Assembly (NCBI GenBank): GCA_000697335.1
Contig: JNEM01016612.1
Coordinates: forward strand, 1 to 41,557
Origin: Conidiobolus incongruus B7586
Taxonomy: Eukaryota; Entomophthoromycota; Entomophthoromycetes; Entomophthorales; Conidiobolaceae
DNA length: 41,557 nt
Reading direction: 5' to 3'
Shown: positions 10,937 to 21,465 of the stretch, in pieces
Position numbering within the stretch: the first letter of the stretch is position 1
Layout of the letters: each line of letters opens with the position of its first letter
Position numbers and translations under genes: made by a program
The notes under the pieces: generated by a model
Database searches by the model: none
The model's input: the letters and a program-made list of their open reading frames with translations, nothing else
What the model was told of the DNA's origin: nothing

Positions 10937-13212
10937 TAAATTGAATAAATATTATTTTAGTATAAAAAGTTGAATTGGAAAAAAACAATTTGTTAAATTT
11001 ATTGTTCCAATTTGATTATCCTTAATTAATATTTAGACATTAAAACTCAATTTACTCTTGGTGGAATAAAAATTATTAAATCATCATATTTATAAATTAA
11101 TCAAATTATATCAAAATCGTAATTATATTTTGCCATAATACAATTTAAATAATCAAAGTATAATAGTTGTACACTTTATTGAGTTTAATAATTAACACTC
11201 CAATACTTATAATATTTTTAGTTTATTCAACTTTCAATATTATGCATAATCATTGATTTGCTCAAATAAATATCATTTTAAAATTACTTTTTTATCATAA
11301 AATTCAAAGAAAACTTCCTAATATATATATATGTATTTCGGTTGTATATACAAGATGAAAAAACTATTCGATTTTATCAAAATTAAATCGTATATTTATA
11401 TGATTATTATACTCTATGGATACGGTGCTTTTTATAATATTATGTCAACATCGCTCAATATTGAACATAGCAGAAATCTTATTATTTTATCTAAGATTAA
11501 ATGTTTAATAAACGATGATCATATTAGTATAAAACAGTTACATTAAAACATTTTAATTGATTCATGATATTTAAGTACAAGAATTAATAACTATTTTACA
11601 ATTTGCTTGTTTAAATGAACACAGTTTCACATTGTAAACTCAATGTTATTGAATTTATTAAATTTTAAAAATAATCCAATTGTAATATCTAAATGTAAAT
11701 TGTATAAATGGTTTAAATATATATATTTAATGCAAATTTATTATAATTCTTAAATAAAAATATCAATTTTACCCATAAATATTAAATAAAATATTTTAGC
11801 TGTAATTAATGTCATGATGTAATCCAAAAAATGGATATCATTTAAATTGATAAAAAATATATTTAACTCATTTTATATATAATTTTGATTAGAAATATAA
11901 TGATTAGTATAATAATACCTTTATAATTAATATATTAAGTTTAATAAATTGTTATTATCTAACATTCAATAAATAAAACCAAAACCGTCGTGTATATATA
12001 TATATATAGAAATTATTATAAATTCAAGCTTTAAATTGAATAATTAATTCGATATTAAAACCTAAATTAAATTTTGAAATTGACAAAAATGTATAAAATC
12101 TGTAAGAAAATATAATATTATTAATATGAGATAAAATTTAAAGTTAATACTATTAAAAAGGTTGAATTTTGTATTATTTCCACTCATTTAAAAACGCTTT
12201 CACAAATTTAATTAATTAATCAAAAAAAATAATGTTAAAAACTATCTGGTAAATAGTGATCACTTTAATCGAGTAGGCTATATTTCAACTTGTAAAGTCA
12301 CTTATTTCTAAAAATTACTAATTAATACTGACAAATTCAATTTATAATTATTTTAAATGTGTCAGATTAAATTCATATTTAGACACTATTTCTAGAAATT
12401 CTGTTTGAAAATTTACTATAAGATTAATTAGAATTTGTATTATAAATACTTTTATAAATATACTTCAAAAATATTTATTATAATTTTTTAATTATTTATG
12501 AATTATATATATATATCTTTTAAATTATAAATATATAGTTTAAAAAAATTAAAACTAAAATCTTCATTGAGTAAATAATACAAACCTCGAGAATTATGAT
12601 TTATATATTTAATTCCAATGTAATATTTTAAATCATTGTATTTTATTCTATAATATCTTTCTTGTCTTTACACAAATCAGTATCAATAAATTTGAAATAT
12701 TTTAGTGTTTATTTTTTTATTCAGCTTTGTAATTGAATTAGAATGTTTACATTTAATTGGACTAAATAATATTGATAGCCTGAATTTGTTATTTCATTAG
12801 GAATATAATAAATTTCGAAAATTAAAAAAAATGAAAAATTTAGTGTGAATGACCATCATTTTGCAGTAGATATAAAAATAACTTGACGGAGATTAAACAA
12901 GACTGTGACTATACTTTTAATAAGTGAGACATATATCATATCATTTATTTGATGTTGAAAATTATGATTTGATGATGTGGAAGGTTCATTTTATTCTGTT
13001 ATATGTAAATCATTAAATTTCAGGGTAGATCTTAATCAGGATATTAATTATGGGTATTTAATACTAAGGGTAGTCTAACCCTATATATGGACTAATTTCT
13101 TGAATACCTCTGTTATTTTCTTACTTGTTGTCATTTTTAACCTATACCACTTCAACTTGAATCAAATATCTCATTTATAATATTATTAAACTATAACTGA
13201 TAAAAGCTTAAA
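10937..13212. other. AT-rich divergent intergenic stretch
   Basis: About 2.3 kb between the divergent AKTIP-like and first SURF4 genes. A 71-codon plus-strand frame at 11331-11546 is Ile/Tyr/Lys-rich and looks like chance. A TATATATGG sequence near 13083 lies 130 bases before the SURF4 ATG. TA microsatellite at about 11993-12008. Nothing else is supported. Confidence 0.45.
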
Positions 13213-14096
13213 ATGTCTTCTCCTTTAGACCAATTCAAAAAATACTCTTCTAAAGTCGAAGAGGCAGTCTTACAGTATTCTGCCCCCATTAAGCCATATT
13301 TACCCATGTTGTCAAGACTTTTGATCGTCATTACCTTTTATGAAGACGCTCTAAGACTTATCTTCCAATGGGGTGACCAAAACCGTTATTTAACTCAGTC
13401 TTTAGGCTTCCCTCCTTTCACTTCTGAAATTTTCTTATTTTTAAATATAGTTGTAAGTCATCCGTCCCATTTGTTTTTTAATTTCTAACCCTTTTACTTT
13501 ATTAGACTATGCTCGTTTGTGCTACATTAGCAGTCAGAAAAGAATACACTGAATACGCTGTTGGTGGTCTTTTGGGTGTCGTCATCTCTCAATATCTTGG
13601 TTATGGAATGATCTTCAAATTGAAGTTTATTTTGTACAACTTTTCTATTATTGGTGGTTTGTTAATGTTATATGCTGAACATTTGATGTCTAAAAATAAG
13701 AAAACTTTTGCTGGCTTACCTAACTTTACAGCTGCTGACAATTCTATCTATGTCACTTTAGCTGGACGTATCTTATTAATCTTCTTATTCTTAGCTTTCT
13801 GTTTTGCTGGTGAGCTCACTGTATTGAGAGCTTTTGTCTCCATTGTAGGTTTAGTTGCTTGCGCCATGGTTGCAGTTGGATTTAAGGCCAAGTCATCTGC
13901 TTTATTCATGGTTTTGTTCCTTTCTATTATGAACGTCTTTATGAACAACTGGTGGGCTCTCCACCATAATGAATTTATAAAGGATCATATTAAGTACGAC
14001 TTTTTCCAAACTTTGAGTACTGTTGGCGGTTTCTTGTTATTGGTCAGCGTTGGTCCAGGTGGCATGTCTGTCGATGAAAAGAAGAAGGCTTACTAA
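13213..14096 (+). CDS. SURF4/Erv29 family ER cargo receptor, copy 1
   Basis: SURF4/Erv29 proteins are multi-spanning receptors that load soluble cargo into COPII vesicles at the ER and cycle back from the Golgi. Exons 13213-13452 and 13506-14096 are joined over a 53-nt intron (GTAAGT donor, TTCTAACC branch-like site). They give 831 nt and 276 aa, close to human SURF4 (269). Family motifs include FAGLPNF (FAGVPTM in SURF4), LAGRILLI, VAVGFKAKSSAL, NVFMNNWWAL, KYDFFQTLSTVGG and SVGPGGMSVDEKKKAY. Six to eight hydrophobic segments are evident. The C-terminus KKAY is a canonical KKxx di-lysine COPI retrieval signal. An ATG at 13213 precedes a soluble N-terminus like that of SURF4. A paralogue follows directly downstream in the same direction. 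Confidence 0.95.
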
Positions 14097-14898
14097 TTTG
14101 TTGTTCTATTGGTGTTATCCATGGTCCCATTATGAATTTTTTCTGTTTAGTGAATTTTATATTTTGCATTTTCAATTCATTAAAATACTTTGTTCTTCAA
14201 AAATACATTGATTATTAAACACCTACTTTTGGAACTATACTATGATATTCTATTGTAATGGATCTATAACTATGAATATTCATATCAATTTCGAATTATA
14301 CACCTAATATAAATTTTCTCAGTACAAAAAAGTCACTTGATCTTAGTTTGACCAATGATAGATCAATTTTTCATTTTATTATTTTTGTAAATTTAAATAA
14401 CTCATTAAACAATATAATCAGGTTAATGTTTAATTAATATTATATTCTATATTGATAGTATTTAAATTATATTTACATTATCCATTGACATTAAACTAGT
14501 CTTTTTTGTTAGGTTTGTTTGATTGGATATTATTAATTATGTATTGGAAAGTCTTAAAAAAAATACTATAAGAGTTTAAGTTTTGCTTAATTTGGAGAGA
14601 AAAAATATTCAAAATTAACTTCAGTTGATTAAATTTTCTTAAATCAAATTTCGGGAATTGAGTAAATTAAAATTCGATATTAATCACAGTTTAATATAGC
14701 CAATTCATCTCGAATTGGACCAATCACGATCGAAAGCGTAACTCTCAAGTTCCCAATAATACATCTAAATTTAGAAATTGAATTTGAATAAAATAGAAAA
14801 GTCAGACTTCAGATCGATTGCACCTTTTAAATTTGGTAACATAAAAGATATAAATATATTTAACATTTTATTAAAATATAATTTAATATAAAGTCTTA
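14097..14898. other. spacer between the tandem SURF4 genes
   Basis: About 0.8 kb with no coding-like frame. A TATAAATA sequence at 14849-14856 lies 42 bases before the second ATG and could be its TATA element, so the two copies probably have separate promoters. Such matches are common by chance in this DNA. Confidence 0.4.
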
Positions 14899-15837
14899 AT
14901 GGATCAAATTAAAGAAATATCTGAAGTTGTTGAAAATAAAGTTCAACAATTTTATTCTCCACTAAAGCCTTATCTTCCTGTCATCTCGAGATTTTTACTA
15001 GTCATCACTTTTTATGAAGATGCATTAAGAATTATGTTCCAGTGGTACGAACAAAATCAATTTTTGACTAGATATCGTCATTTCCCTCCCTATACTTCGG
15101 AACCCTTTTTGATTTTAATCGTTGCTGTAAGTTAAGATTTTTCATAATTTGAATAATATCTATTTGATCTACTAAAATATCAATGATTTTATAATAATAT
15201 ATTTAAGTCAGGAAAATAGATTTATTAATCCAATATTCTTTTATAGGCTATGTTGATTTGTTCTACTTTGGCTGTAAGAAGACAATATACTGAGCACGCA
15301 GTTGGAGGATTGATTGCAGTGATTATACTGCAATATTTAGCCTACGGTATGATTTTCAACTTGAAATTTATTTTATACAACGTCTCTATTATTGGTGGAT
15401 TATTCATGTTATTAGCTGAGAATATGTTGGCTCAAAGAAAGAAGATTTTTGCTGGATTACCCAACTTCACTCAAAATGACAAATCTACATATATTCAATT
15501 AGCTGGTAGAATTTTATTGATTTTGATCTTCATCTCCTTTGTCTTTGCTGGTAAAATGACTGTCACTCGTGCTATTGTCTCTATCATCGGCTTAGCTGCT
15601 TGCGTTATGGTTGCCATTGGATTTCGTGCCAAATCCTCAGCTTTATTTATGGTTTTATTACTCTCCGTCATGAATGTATTTATCAACAACTGGTGGTCTC
15701 TCCAACCCCACCACTTCGAAAGAGATCACATCAAGTTTGATTTTTTCCAAACTTTGAGCACTGTTGGTGGATTTTTATTATTGGCCAGTGTTGGTCCTGG
15801 TGGTATTTCTGTCGATGAAAAGAAAAAGGCTTTTTAG
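14899..15837 (+). CDS. SURF4/Erv29 family ER cargo receptor, copy 2
   Basis: Second member of a tandem pair. Exons 14899-15126 and 15247-15837 are joined over a 120-nt intron at exactly the same position and phase (phase 0, just before the (T/A)ML(V/I)C segment) as in copy 1. The product is 272 aa. Exon 2 is the same length in both copies (591 nt) with no gaps, and by eye roughly 70% of its residues are identical. Shared motifs are FAGLPNF, LAGRILLI, GFRAKSSALFMVLLLSVMNV, DFFQTLSTVGGFLLL and SVGPGGISVDEKKKAF. The KKxx retrieval signal is kept as KKAF. Differences cluster in the N-terminal ~75 residues and in loops. The copy looks functional, with no damage; a divergent cargo preference is possible but unproven. 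Confidence 0.95.
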
Positions 15838-16386
15838 ACATCAAATTTAAATAAATATCCAATATAAATGTTAATTATCAATCCTTTGATTATAGTTACT
15901 CTCTTAAACAGATGAGATTTCTAATTAAATACATATATATTTTTTAATAATTTATATATTTTTTAATAATTTATTTTTTTTGTAATAGGTCATTTAATAT
16001 CAACTGAAATTATAGCCAAAATATTTTTACTGAGTTTGAATACTGAAATTTTTTTATTTTAATTATTTAATTTATAAATTTCGATATTATATCGATCAAT
16101 CTTGAATTTTCAAAAATGTTTTTATTGTGATTAATAATGAAATCATCAATAAATTTGATTGAATGCTAAAACCATAAATTCAATCGGATCAATTGTGGTT
16201 AAAATAATTAATTTTAAAATTCAAGTTTGTTTTAAAAATGTTATTATCAATTTTGATAATTAATCAGTATTTCAATATCATATTAATAAATTTAATTAAT
16301 ATTAATGACTTGATTAGTATAAATTATTATTTATAATATAATCTATATAGATATTATTATATTCAAAGATATTATATTTTAAAATC
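15838..16386. other. AT-rich intergenic stretch
   Basis: About 0.55 kb with no coding-like frame or RNA gene. It contains two near-identical AATAATTTAT-type runs at 15943-15974 and otherwise only low-complexity AT sequence. Confidence 0.4.
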
Positions 16387-17571
16387 ATGAATGATCAGCT
16401 AACTGATTCTGCAGATCCAATTTCACCAATTCCAATAGGCCCACCACCTTATTCGGTGGGAGTAGGTTCTGGTTTAGCCAGGGCGATTATTTTAAATCCG
16501 CTCTACTTCTGGTTTAGAGCTCCTTTAAAATTATTTCGACCAATTCGAGTGGATTATTTGGAGGTGGCAAAGGCTTTAGCACCGCCTTCGGCATTCATTC
16601 GTAAGGAGGGCCAATTTATTAATTTAAGAGGTACTTCCATTGGACTGATTCATAATGCAATAAAACTTGAAGGGGTAACTATCAATTTTTGACTCTTTTT
16701 TATTCACTGTATCTTATTTTATACATAGTTTCATTTTATTCCAAAATTTGTTTTACCTCCACTAGTTGCCAATTCTATGGTGGGCATCGTATTATTCACA
16801 AGTTATGATGTTTTTAAATATCGTCTAACAAACTTGGATCCCAATTCCAGTGAATCATTTATACAGTTCATAAGCTCAACTCATTTTTTACCATGCTTCC
16901 TTTCAGGTGGCATGGCAGGTGCATGCCAAAGTCTGGTGGCTACTCCATTTGACAGTATTCGAGTGAGGACAGAAGTTAAAGAGCTGATTGACGGTAAACG
17001 CCGATCGATAGCTCGACATTATGGTCATACATTTAAAGAAATTGGATTAGTTGAAGCTTATAGGGGTTTGGCGGTTAATAGTTTTAAAGTAAGATAATCA
17101 TTGGTTATATTAACTAAACTACTAATTCACATTTTAATATATATTCTAGGATTTTCTTGGGTTTGGACTATTTTTTGGTGTTTTTGAATTTGTTAATAAT
17201 CAATTAAGACCAATGAAAACGAGTATCATTAAATACCCTTCAGATTTATCCTATACAGATGCAATGAAAGAGGCAGGTCGTGTTCTTTTAGCCGGTGCTG
17301 CGTCTGCATTAACATTTCAACTTGTTGATTATCCTTTAGAAAAAGTCCGAACTGTTGTATTAGCACGAGCAGCTGAAATGGAATTAAAGAAGCCATATGT
17401 AATGGAATTGTATAAATTAAGTTATAATCAAATTAAACAATTGTCAAATCTGAGGGGGCTAGAAAATATTTTTATTCAGGCTTGTCAAACAGCTTATGGA
17501 AAGCCGTTCCTGCAACTTCGTTAGGATTATTATCATATGAACTGATTAAACAATGGCTTGAACATAATTAA
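16387..17571 (+). CDS. mitochondrial carrier family protein, 3 exons, apparent frameshift near its 3' end
   Basis: SLC25-type carriers move metabolites across the inner mitochondrial membrane using three ~100-residue repeats. Exons are 16387-16674, 16729-17088 and 17150-17571, with introns of 54 and 61 nt, phase 0. Repeat 1 is degenerate (NPLYFWFRAPLKLFRP). Repeat 2 carries a clear PFDSIR signature after GGMAGACQSL. Repeat 3 carries PLEKVR after GAASALTF. The layout recalls fungal carriers of the Mrx20/YFR045W type; substrate unknown. Oddity: in the uncorrected frame the protein stops at 17524. The +1-shifted frame from about 17437 encodes a perfect carrier ending (IVKSEGARKYF, SLWKAVPATSLGLLSYEL) to a stop at 17569-17571. 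This implies a one-base indel by an A-run, either a mutation or an assembly error. A 56-nt phase-0 intron (17399-17454) would also restore frame but removes the conserved SEG motif. Confidence 0.85.
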
Positions 17572-17784
17572 ACTAATATTTTGAATTTAGCAATATATGA
17601 ACCAATGTAAATTAAAATTATTTACAATTGTTTAATGGTTTTAGATATTTTTGATATGTAAGAAAATTAATATTGGATTTTGTTAATTTAATAAAAACAA
17701 ATCTAAATAAACTAAAATTATAAAATTAAACTATGGAATAAACTAATTGTATTGTATATTTATTAAACAAATATTACTTAATAC
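17572..17784. other. short spacer between convergent genes
   Basis: About 210 bases holding the 3' ends of the carrier and rhomboid-like genes. AT-rich, with no other feature. Confidence 0.4.
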
Positions 17785-18886
17785 CTAAATAATTATAAAA
17801 CATAATGGTAAGATTACTGAACTCAATCTATGTCCAACACCAGGAAATTTAGGAGGTTCTGTAATACTTGGAGGATTACGGAGGGGTTGGGATGAAGATG
17901 GAATGTTACTAAGTTCAGTTATTAATATCATTAGCTTGATTAAATTTAAGTTATCTTTACCTTGATCATTAACCAGAGCCACTATTAGTAAGAGCAGTAT
18001 AGAGAGGCAATAAAAATTTGTGAGAGTTTTCAACTGTGCAATAGTGAGAGTTATCATATATTCTAGTTGGCAATATTCGCTTTTCAAAATTATCGAAGCG
18101 TGTGCTGCCAGGAATTACTATATCTAGATATTTGAAACTAAAAAGATAACCCATAATAGTGCCCAATAAACCATAAAAGAAACTTTCAAAAGATATAATC
18201 GACAAAATGAATAGAAGGAATAAGGGATAGATTAACGAAGGCATGGTAAACATACCACAAAAGCTATTGACAATTCTGAGTAAATAGGAACAACAAAAAA
18301 TAAAGTATAATACTTACCTAGCTTGAGGCATTTCCATCACTTCAATAACGAGGAAAGTGAAAAATATAATAAAATTACCAATTAATACGGTTGAAATTTT
18401 GGGAGATATTAAATAAAATAAACTATCCAAGAGAGCTGGTATTATTGTAAAAAATAACAGACTCAAGTATAAAAATTTCAAAGTTCCCCACTTCCTCTCA
18501 AGTCGATAAGCAGTTATATGGAAGAATAATAAACTACATAATAGGTTTAAGATATTGACATTGACGAATGGATAGGTAATTATAGTCCAAACTATAAAAT
18601 TATAATTAGTCTAAAAGAATTAACAAATTTTGAATTGAATACCTTTTCCTTCCAAAACTTCGGGAGGGTAGAAAGTTAATGTACTATTTAAACTACCGTA
18701 ATGAAAGTGGTCATTTGGAATTAACCAGTTCAAAATAAATATAGTAATAAATAATATATCAAATGTTAACGTTGCTAGTGGGACAGTCTTAATATGGTTC
18801 TTTAGTTGTTTCAATAGACGTTGACGTTCTGCTTCAATATCCACTTGTCTAAATGCATCGGGTAAAGACTGGTTATTGGTAGACAT
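17785..18886 (-). CDS. rhomboid-family membrane protein (Rbd2-like), predicted inactive, 4 exons
   Basis: Rhomboids are intramembrane serine proteases; Rbd2 is the Golgi-type fungal member. Minus-strand exons 18643-18886, 18318-18591, 17974-18275 and 17785-17858 (introns 51, 42 and 115 nt) give 894 nt and 297 aa. Visible rhomboid features are WTIITYPFVN before the second membrane segment, ERKWGTLKFL, a closing GTIMGYLFSF helix, a cytosolic PGSTRFDNFEKR segment, and a C-terminal FPGVGHRL motif like that ending fungal homologues. When aligned by eye to yeast Rbd2, the GASG serine motif is replaced by an IGNF-type sequence and the helix-6 histidine (GHFFG in Rbd2) by non-histidine residues. The protein therefore looks like a pseudoprotease. 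The final intron uses a weak GTTAAT donor and is the least certain part of the model. The last residues (VILPLCFIII) are hydrophobic and unusual. Confidence 0.75.
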
Positions 18887-19357
18887 TGAATTAAAAACTT
18901 ATTGGAAAGAAGTAATGAATTAGAAATAAAAGTAAAATAATTTATATTATCAAATTGACTATAAATTGTTTGGAAATGTTAAAATACTGATTGCATTGAT
19001 TTATGGGAGTAATTGAATGTTAAATATTTACTTATAGAATTTGAATGTAAAAATTATATTATAGTAATTGTACCAGAGTTTTTATAACATTAAAAATTGA
19101 ATATAATTTTAAATTTTAAGTTTTTTTTTCAATATATAGCTGTTTATGCATGATTTTATATTTTATTTTAGTGTTTTGTTATAAATATGTAATTTGTACG
19201 ATATTGAATTAATTTTGAAAATAACTAGGAAGTTATTATAACATTTTAATGTCGATATTTTTCTATCAAAAATATCGACATTAAAATGTAATATAAAGTT
19301 AAACGTAATAGCATCATATTTATGCTTACAATTAACCTTTTCCAAAGTTGATCAAAT
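18887..19357. other. AT-rich spacer with one hairpin
   Basis: About 470 bases upstream of the rhomboid-like gene. Apart from the perfect hairpin at 19241-19289, listed separately, nothing is seen. Confidence 0.4.
19241..19289. repeat. 22-bp perfect inverted repeat (hairpin)
   Basis: The left arm 19241-19262 and right arm 19268-19289 are exact reverse complements over 22 bases, separated by a 5-base loop (ctatc). The arms contain GTCGATA and TATCGAC, so the symmetry is not simply an AT run. Three more pairs form outside after one mismatch. It lies ~355 bases upstream of the rhomboid-like gene and ~70 bases downstream of the tentative small gene on the minus strand. In that orientation it would sit in that gene's 3' region. 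Confidence 0.9.
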
Positions 19358-19615
19358 TTAATCGCCCTTGTCCAAGATTTGCATCAAGTCAGAGACCCTA
19401 AGAGGATAAACTCCAACACCAATCCTGGAAAACTGGCTTAATTGATTGGTAGATAATGAAGGATTATATTTCTAATAATATTGATATTTTAATCCATCTC
19501 TACATGTTATTGAGGACACTTGAAAGTCTTGCTTGACCTAAGTTACATATGAAAATATCCATAATTATAATATCCTTTGCTTATGCGATACTTGGCACAA
19601 ATTATTGCCCTGCAT
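19358..19615 (-). CDS. tentative small gene, 3 exons, 51 aa, unrecognised
   Basis: I do not recognise this protein. The region 19358-19471 on the minus strand has a coding-like, G/C-richer frame ending in a stop and reading RIGVGVYPLRVSDLMQILDK. It begins right after a TATTAG acceptor. Working upstream, an 18-nt exon (19520-19537, VKQDFQ) and an exon starting with ATG (19592-19615) join it in phase 0 over introns of 48 and 54 nt. These sizes fit the other introns in the window. The total is 156 nt. The last exon is well supported by composition; the two upstream exons are inference, with non-consensus donors (GTGTCC, GTATCG). It could instead be the surviving 3' end of a larger decayed gene. 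A plus-strand frame with a signal-like start at 19549 overlaps its first exon and is less convincing. Confidence 0.4.
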
Positions 19616-21110
19616 CAAAGGTATTTTATGTTTTGTTATGTAACTTTGTTTGTATTTGTAATAAGACCATCTTAATATTGCTTTTATATTTTTTAAGATT
19701 CAAATTCAAGAACCATAACAACATGATATTATTTAATAATTAATTTGGTAGGTTACTTATATAACCTGATTATATATTTATTAGTATTCTTTCTATTGTT
19801 AGAACTACTTCTATCCTATATTTTTTACAACAGATATCCTTTTAAAACCATTTGCTTTATAGTTTCTTTTAAGTAAAATACAGATAATAAATTTTCTCAT
19901 TTTTTATTTAATAACTAAACAAAAAAGAGAGTAACTAATGATAAAGTTTATATATTAAAATCAAAATTTATTTTTGTTTGTTATTCCACTTGAGAGTTTA
20001 ATTATCACTATGTGTCTAGTGATACTACAATATAAAGATAAAGTTAACCCAATTATGTCTTTTCAATACAATATTCATAATTGAGTTTTTTATAATAGTT
20101 TTAATAATTTAATTAATCTATTATCATAATTATTAACATACATTATATTTATTTTTGTATATTATAATTCAGTAATAATTTATTCAACTTTATTTTTATT
20201 TATATATAAAATTATGAATTTTATTTGTATGATAAATTTATATTATATGTTTTTAGGATATTATTTAATGTTTAATTATACACATCATAAGATATATCTA
20301 ATTTTATCAAGATTTGTCTAAAAAATTATATTGAAATATCTGGATCATACGTTTTTAATTTAAAATATATTATTTCCTTTAATTTAGTGAGAAACCGATT
20401 GTAAATATATTTGATCATTTTCAAACATTTTTTTAATATTTTAAATTTATATTTAAAAGATTTTGATATTATTTTGTTCCCAGTTATTTAATATTGTTAG
20501 TGTTATATTTAATTGTTTTACCAAGTATATTTAATTAATATTTTAATATAAAATAATAATAAGCGATAATTAAGTTATAAGTTTTTGTTAAATAATGTTG
20601 TTTTATTTTTTAATCAAAGATTATATGGGTTATATTAGTTTATTAGAAATTAATTCGAAAATCTAAAACTTATAAGTTATATATTTATAATTTATGATAA
20701 CTTCAAAAACTATTCCTTCATATATTAGTTTTATTAATTTTCAAAAATTATGATATTTATATTTATCTTTGATTCAATATCCTAGCTCATTTTATATACA
20801 GGCAACCTTTTTTAAGATATCAAGCTTTTTTGAGGTTTTGATTTTGATGTTTTAAAAAACGTTTTTAATAATTTAATTTGTTTTTTATATTTCATTATGC
20901 TCTCTTTTGAACTAAATATTATATATTTTAATAGACTAGTTTTTAAATTTCTTATATACAAATTCTATACTTAGTATTGGCTTTTGATATATCAACTAAT
21001 TTATACTCCTAAAGTTAATTTAATCATAAAAATATCATTGATTTAATTAATAATCATAGTTTTCTCTTTCCTCTGAATTTTTATTATTTTCCTGATTTTA
21101 TTAATCACAA
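19616..21110. other. long AT-rich stretch
   Basis: About 1.5 kb of low-complexity AT sequence. No coding frame, tRNA or repeat array is supported. Confidence 0.45.
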
Positions 21111-21275
21111 TTATTTTTGTTGCATCCTGTTCCCTTGGATAAACAAGAACAAGGAGCCAGTACCGAGAATCATCATAAGGATATACCATTGCACAACCAC
21201 ACCTCCACAAACTCTTAAAATACCTTTAAATACACTGGCAGCTTCTATCATGGAAGCTTGATTTTTGGTGTCCAT
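21111..21275 (-). CDS. 54-aa single-span membrane micro-protein, unrecognised
   Basis: Family not recognised. The frame runs from an ATG at 21275 (an in-frame stop lies just upstream) to TAA at 21111-21113. It has a polar N-terminus (MDTKNQASMIEAA), a basic stretch (FKGILR), one hydrophobic glycine-containing segment at about residues 24-47 (CGGVVVQWYILMMILGTGS) and a short basic tail (QGNRMQQK). This architecture resembles small subunits of mitochondrial inner-membrane or ER complexes, which is inference only. The sequence is markedly richer in G and C than the surrounding desert, as the real genes here are. The opposite strand is also open in two frames over much of this stretch, so strand assignment is not certain. 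It might be the last exon of a longer gene. Confidence 0.4.
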   Translation of the reverse strand: MDTKNQASMIEAASVFKGILRVCGGVVVQWYILMMILGTGSLFLFIQGNRMQQK

Positions 21276-21465
21276 TCAAAATTACACTTCTACTGTTAAT
21301 TATCCTCTTCTACATCCATCACATCCAAAGAATAACACCTCTACCTTAGTGTTACTAAAATCATCCATTAACTTATTACCAGTTATGTTATTCAATATAC
21401 TTATTTCAATAATAAAATCAATTCTACTACAACTTTATTTTTTACTCATTACTACATAATTTTAC

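Noticed and set aside
11331-11546. 71-codon open frame in the AKTIP-SURF4 spacer
   Set aside because: Ile/Tyr/Lys-rich with no motif and the same composition as the surrounding AT spacer; consistent with chance.
13748-15689. Minus-strand open frames across both SURF4 genes (13748-13948 and 15495-15689)
   Set aside because: They are antisense shadows that recur in both copies only because the sense sequences are paralogous.
17399-17454. 56-nt intron in the carrier's last exon
   Set aside because: Boundaries and phase would work, but it would remove a conserved carrier motif encoded inside it, so a frameshift or sequence error is preferred.
19549-19743. Plus-strand frame with a signal-peptide-like start
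   Set aside because: The hydrophobic start is convincing for ~20 residues only; the rest is AT noise, and the minus strand here has a better coding signal.
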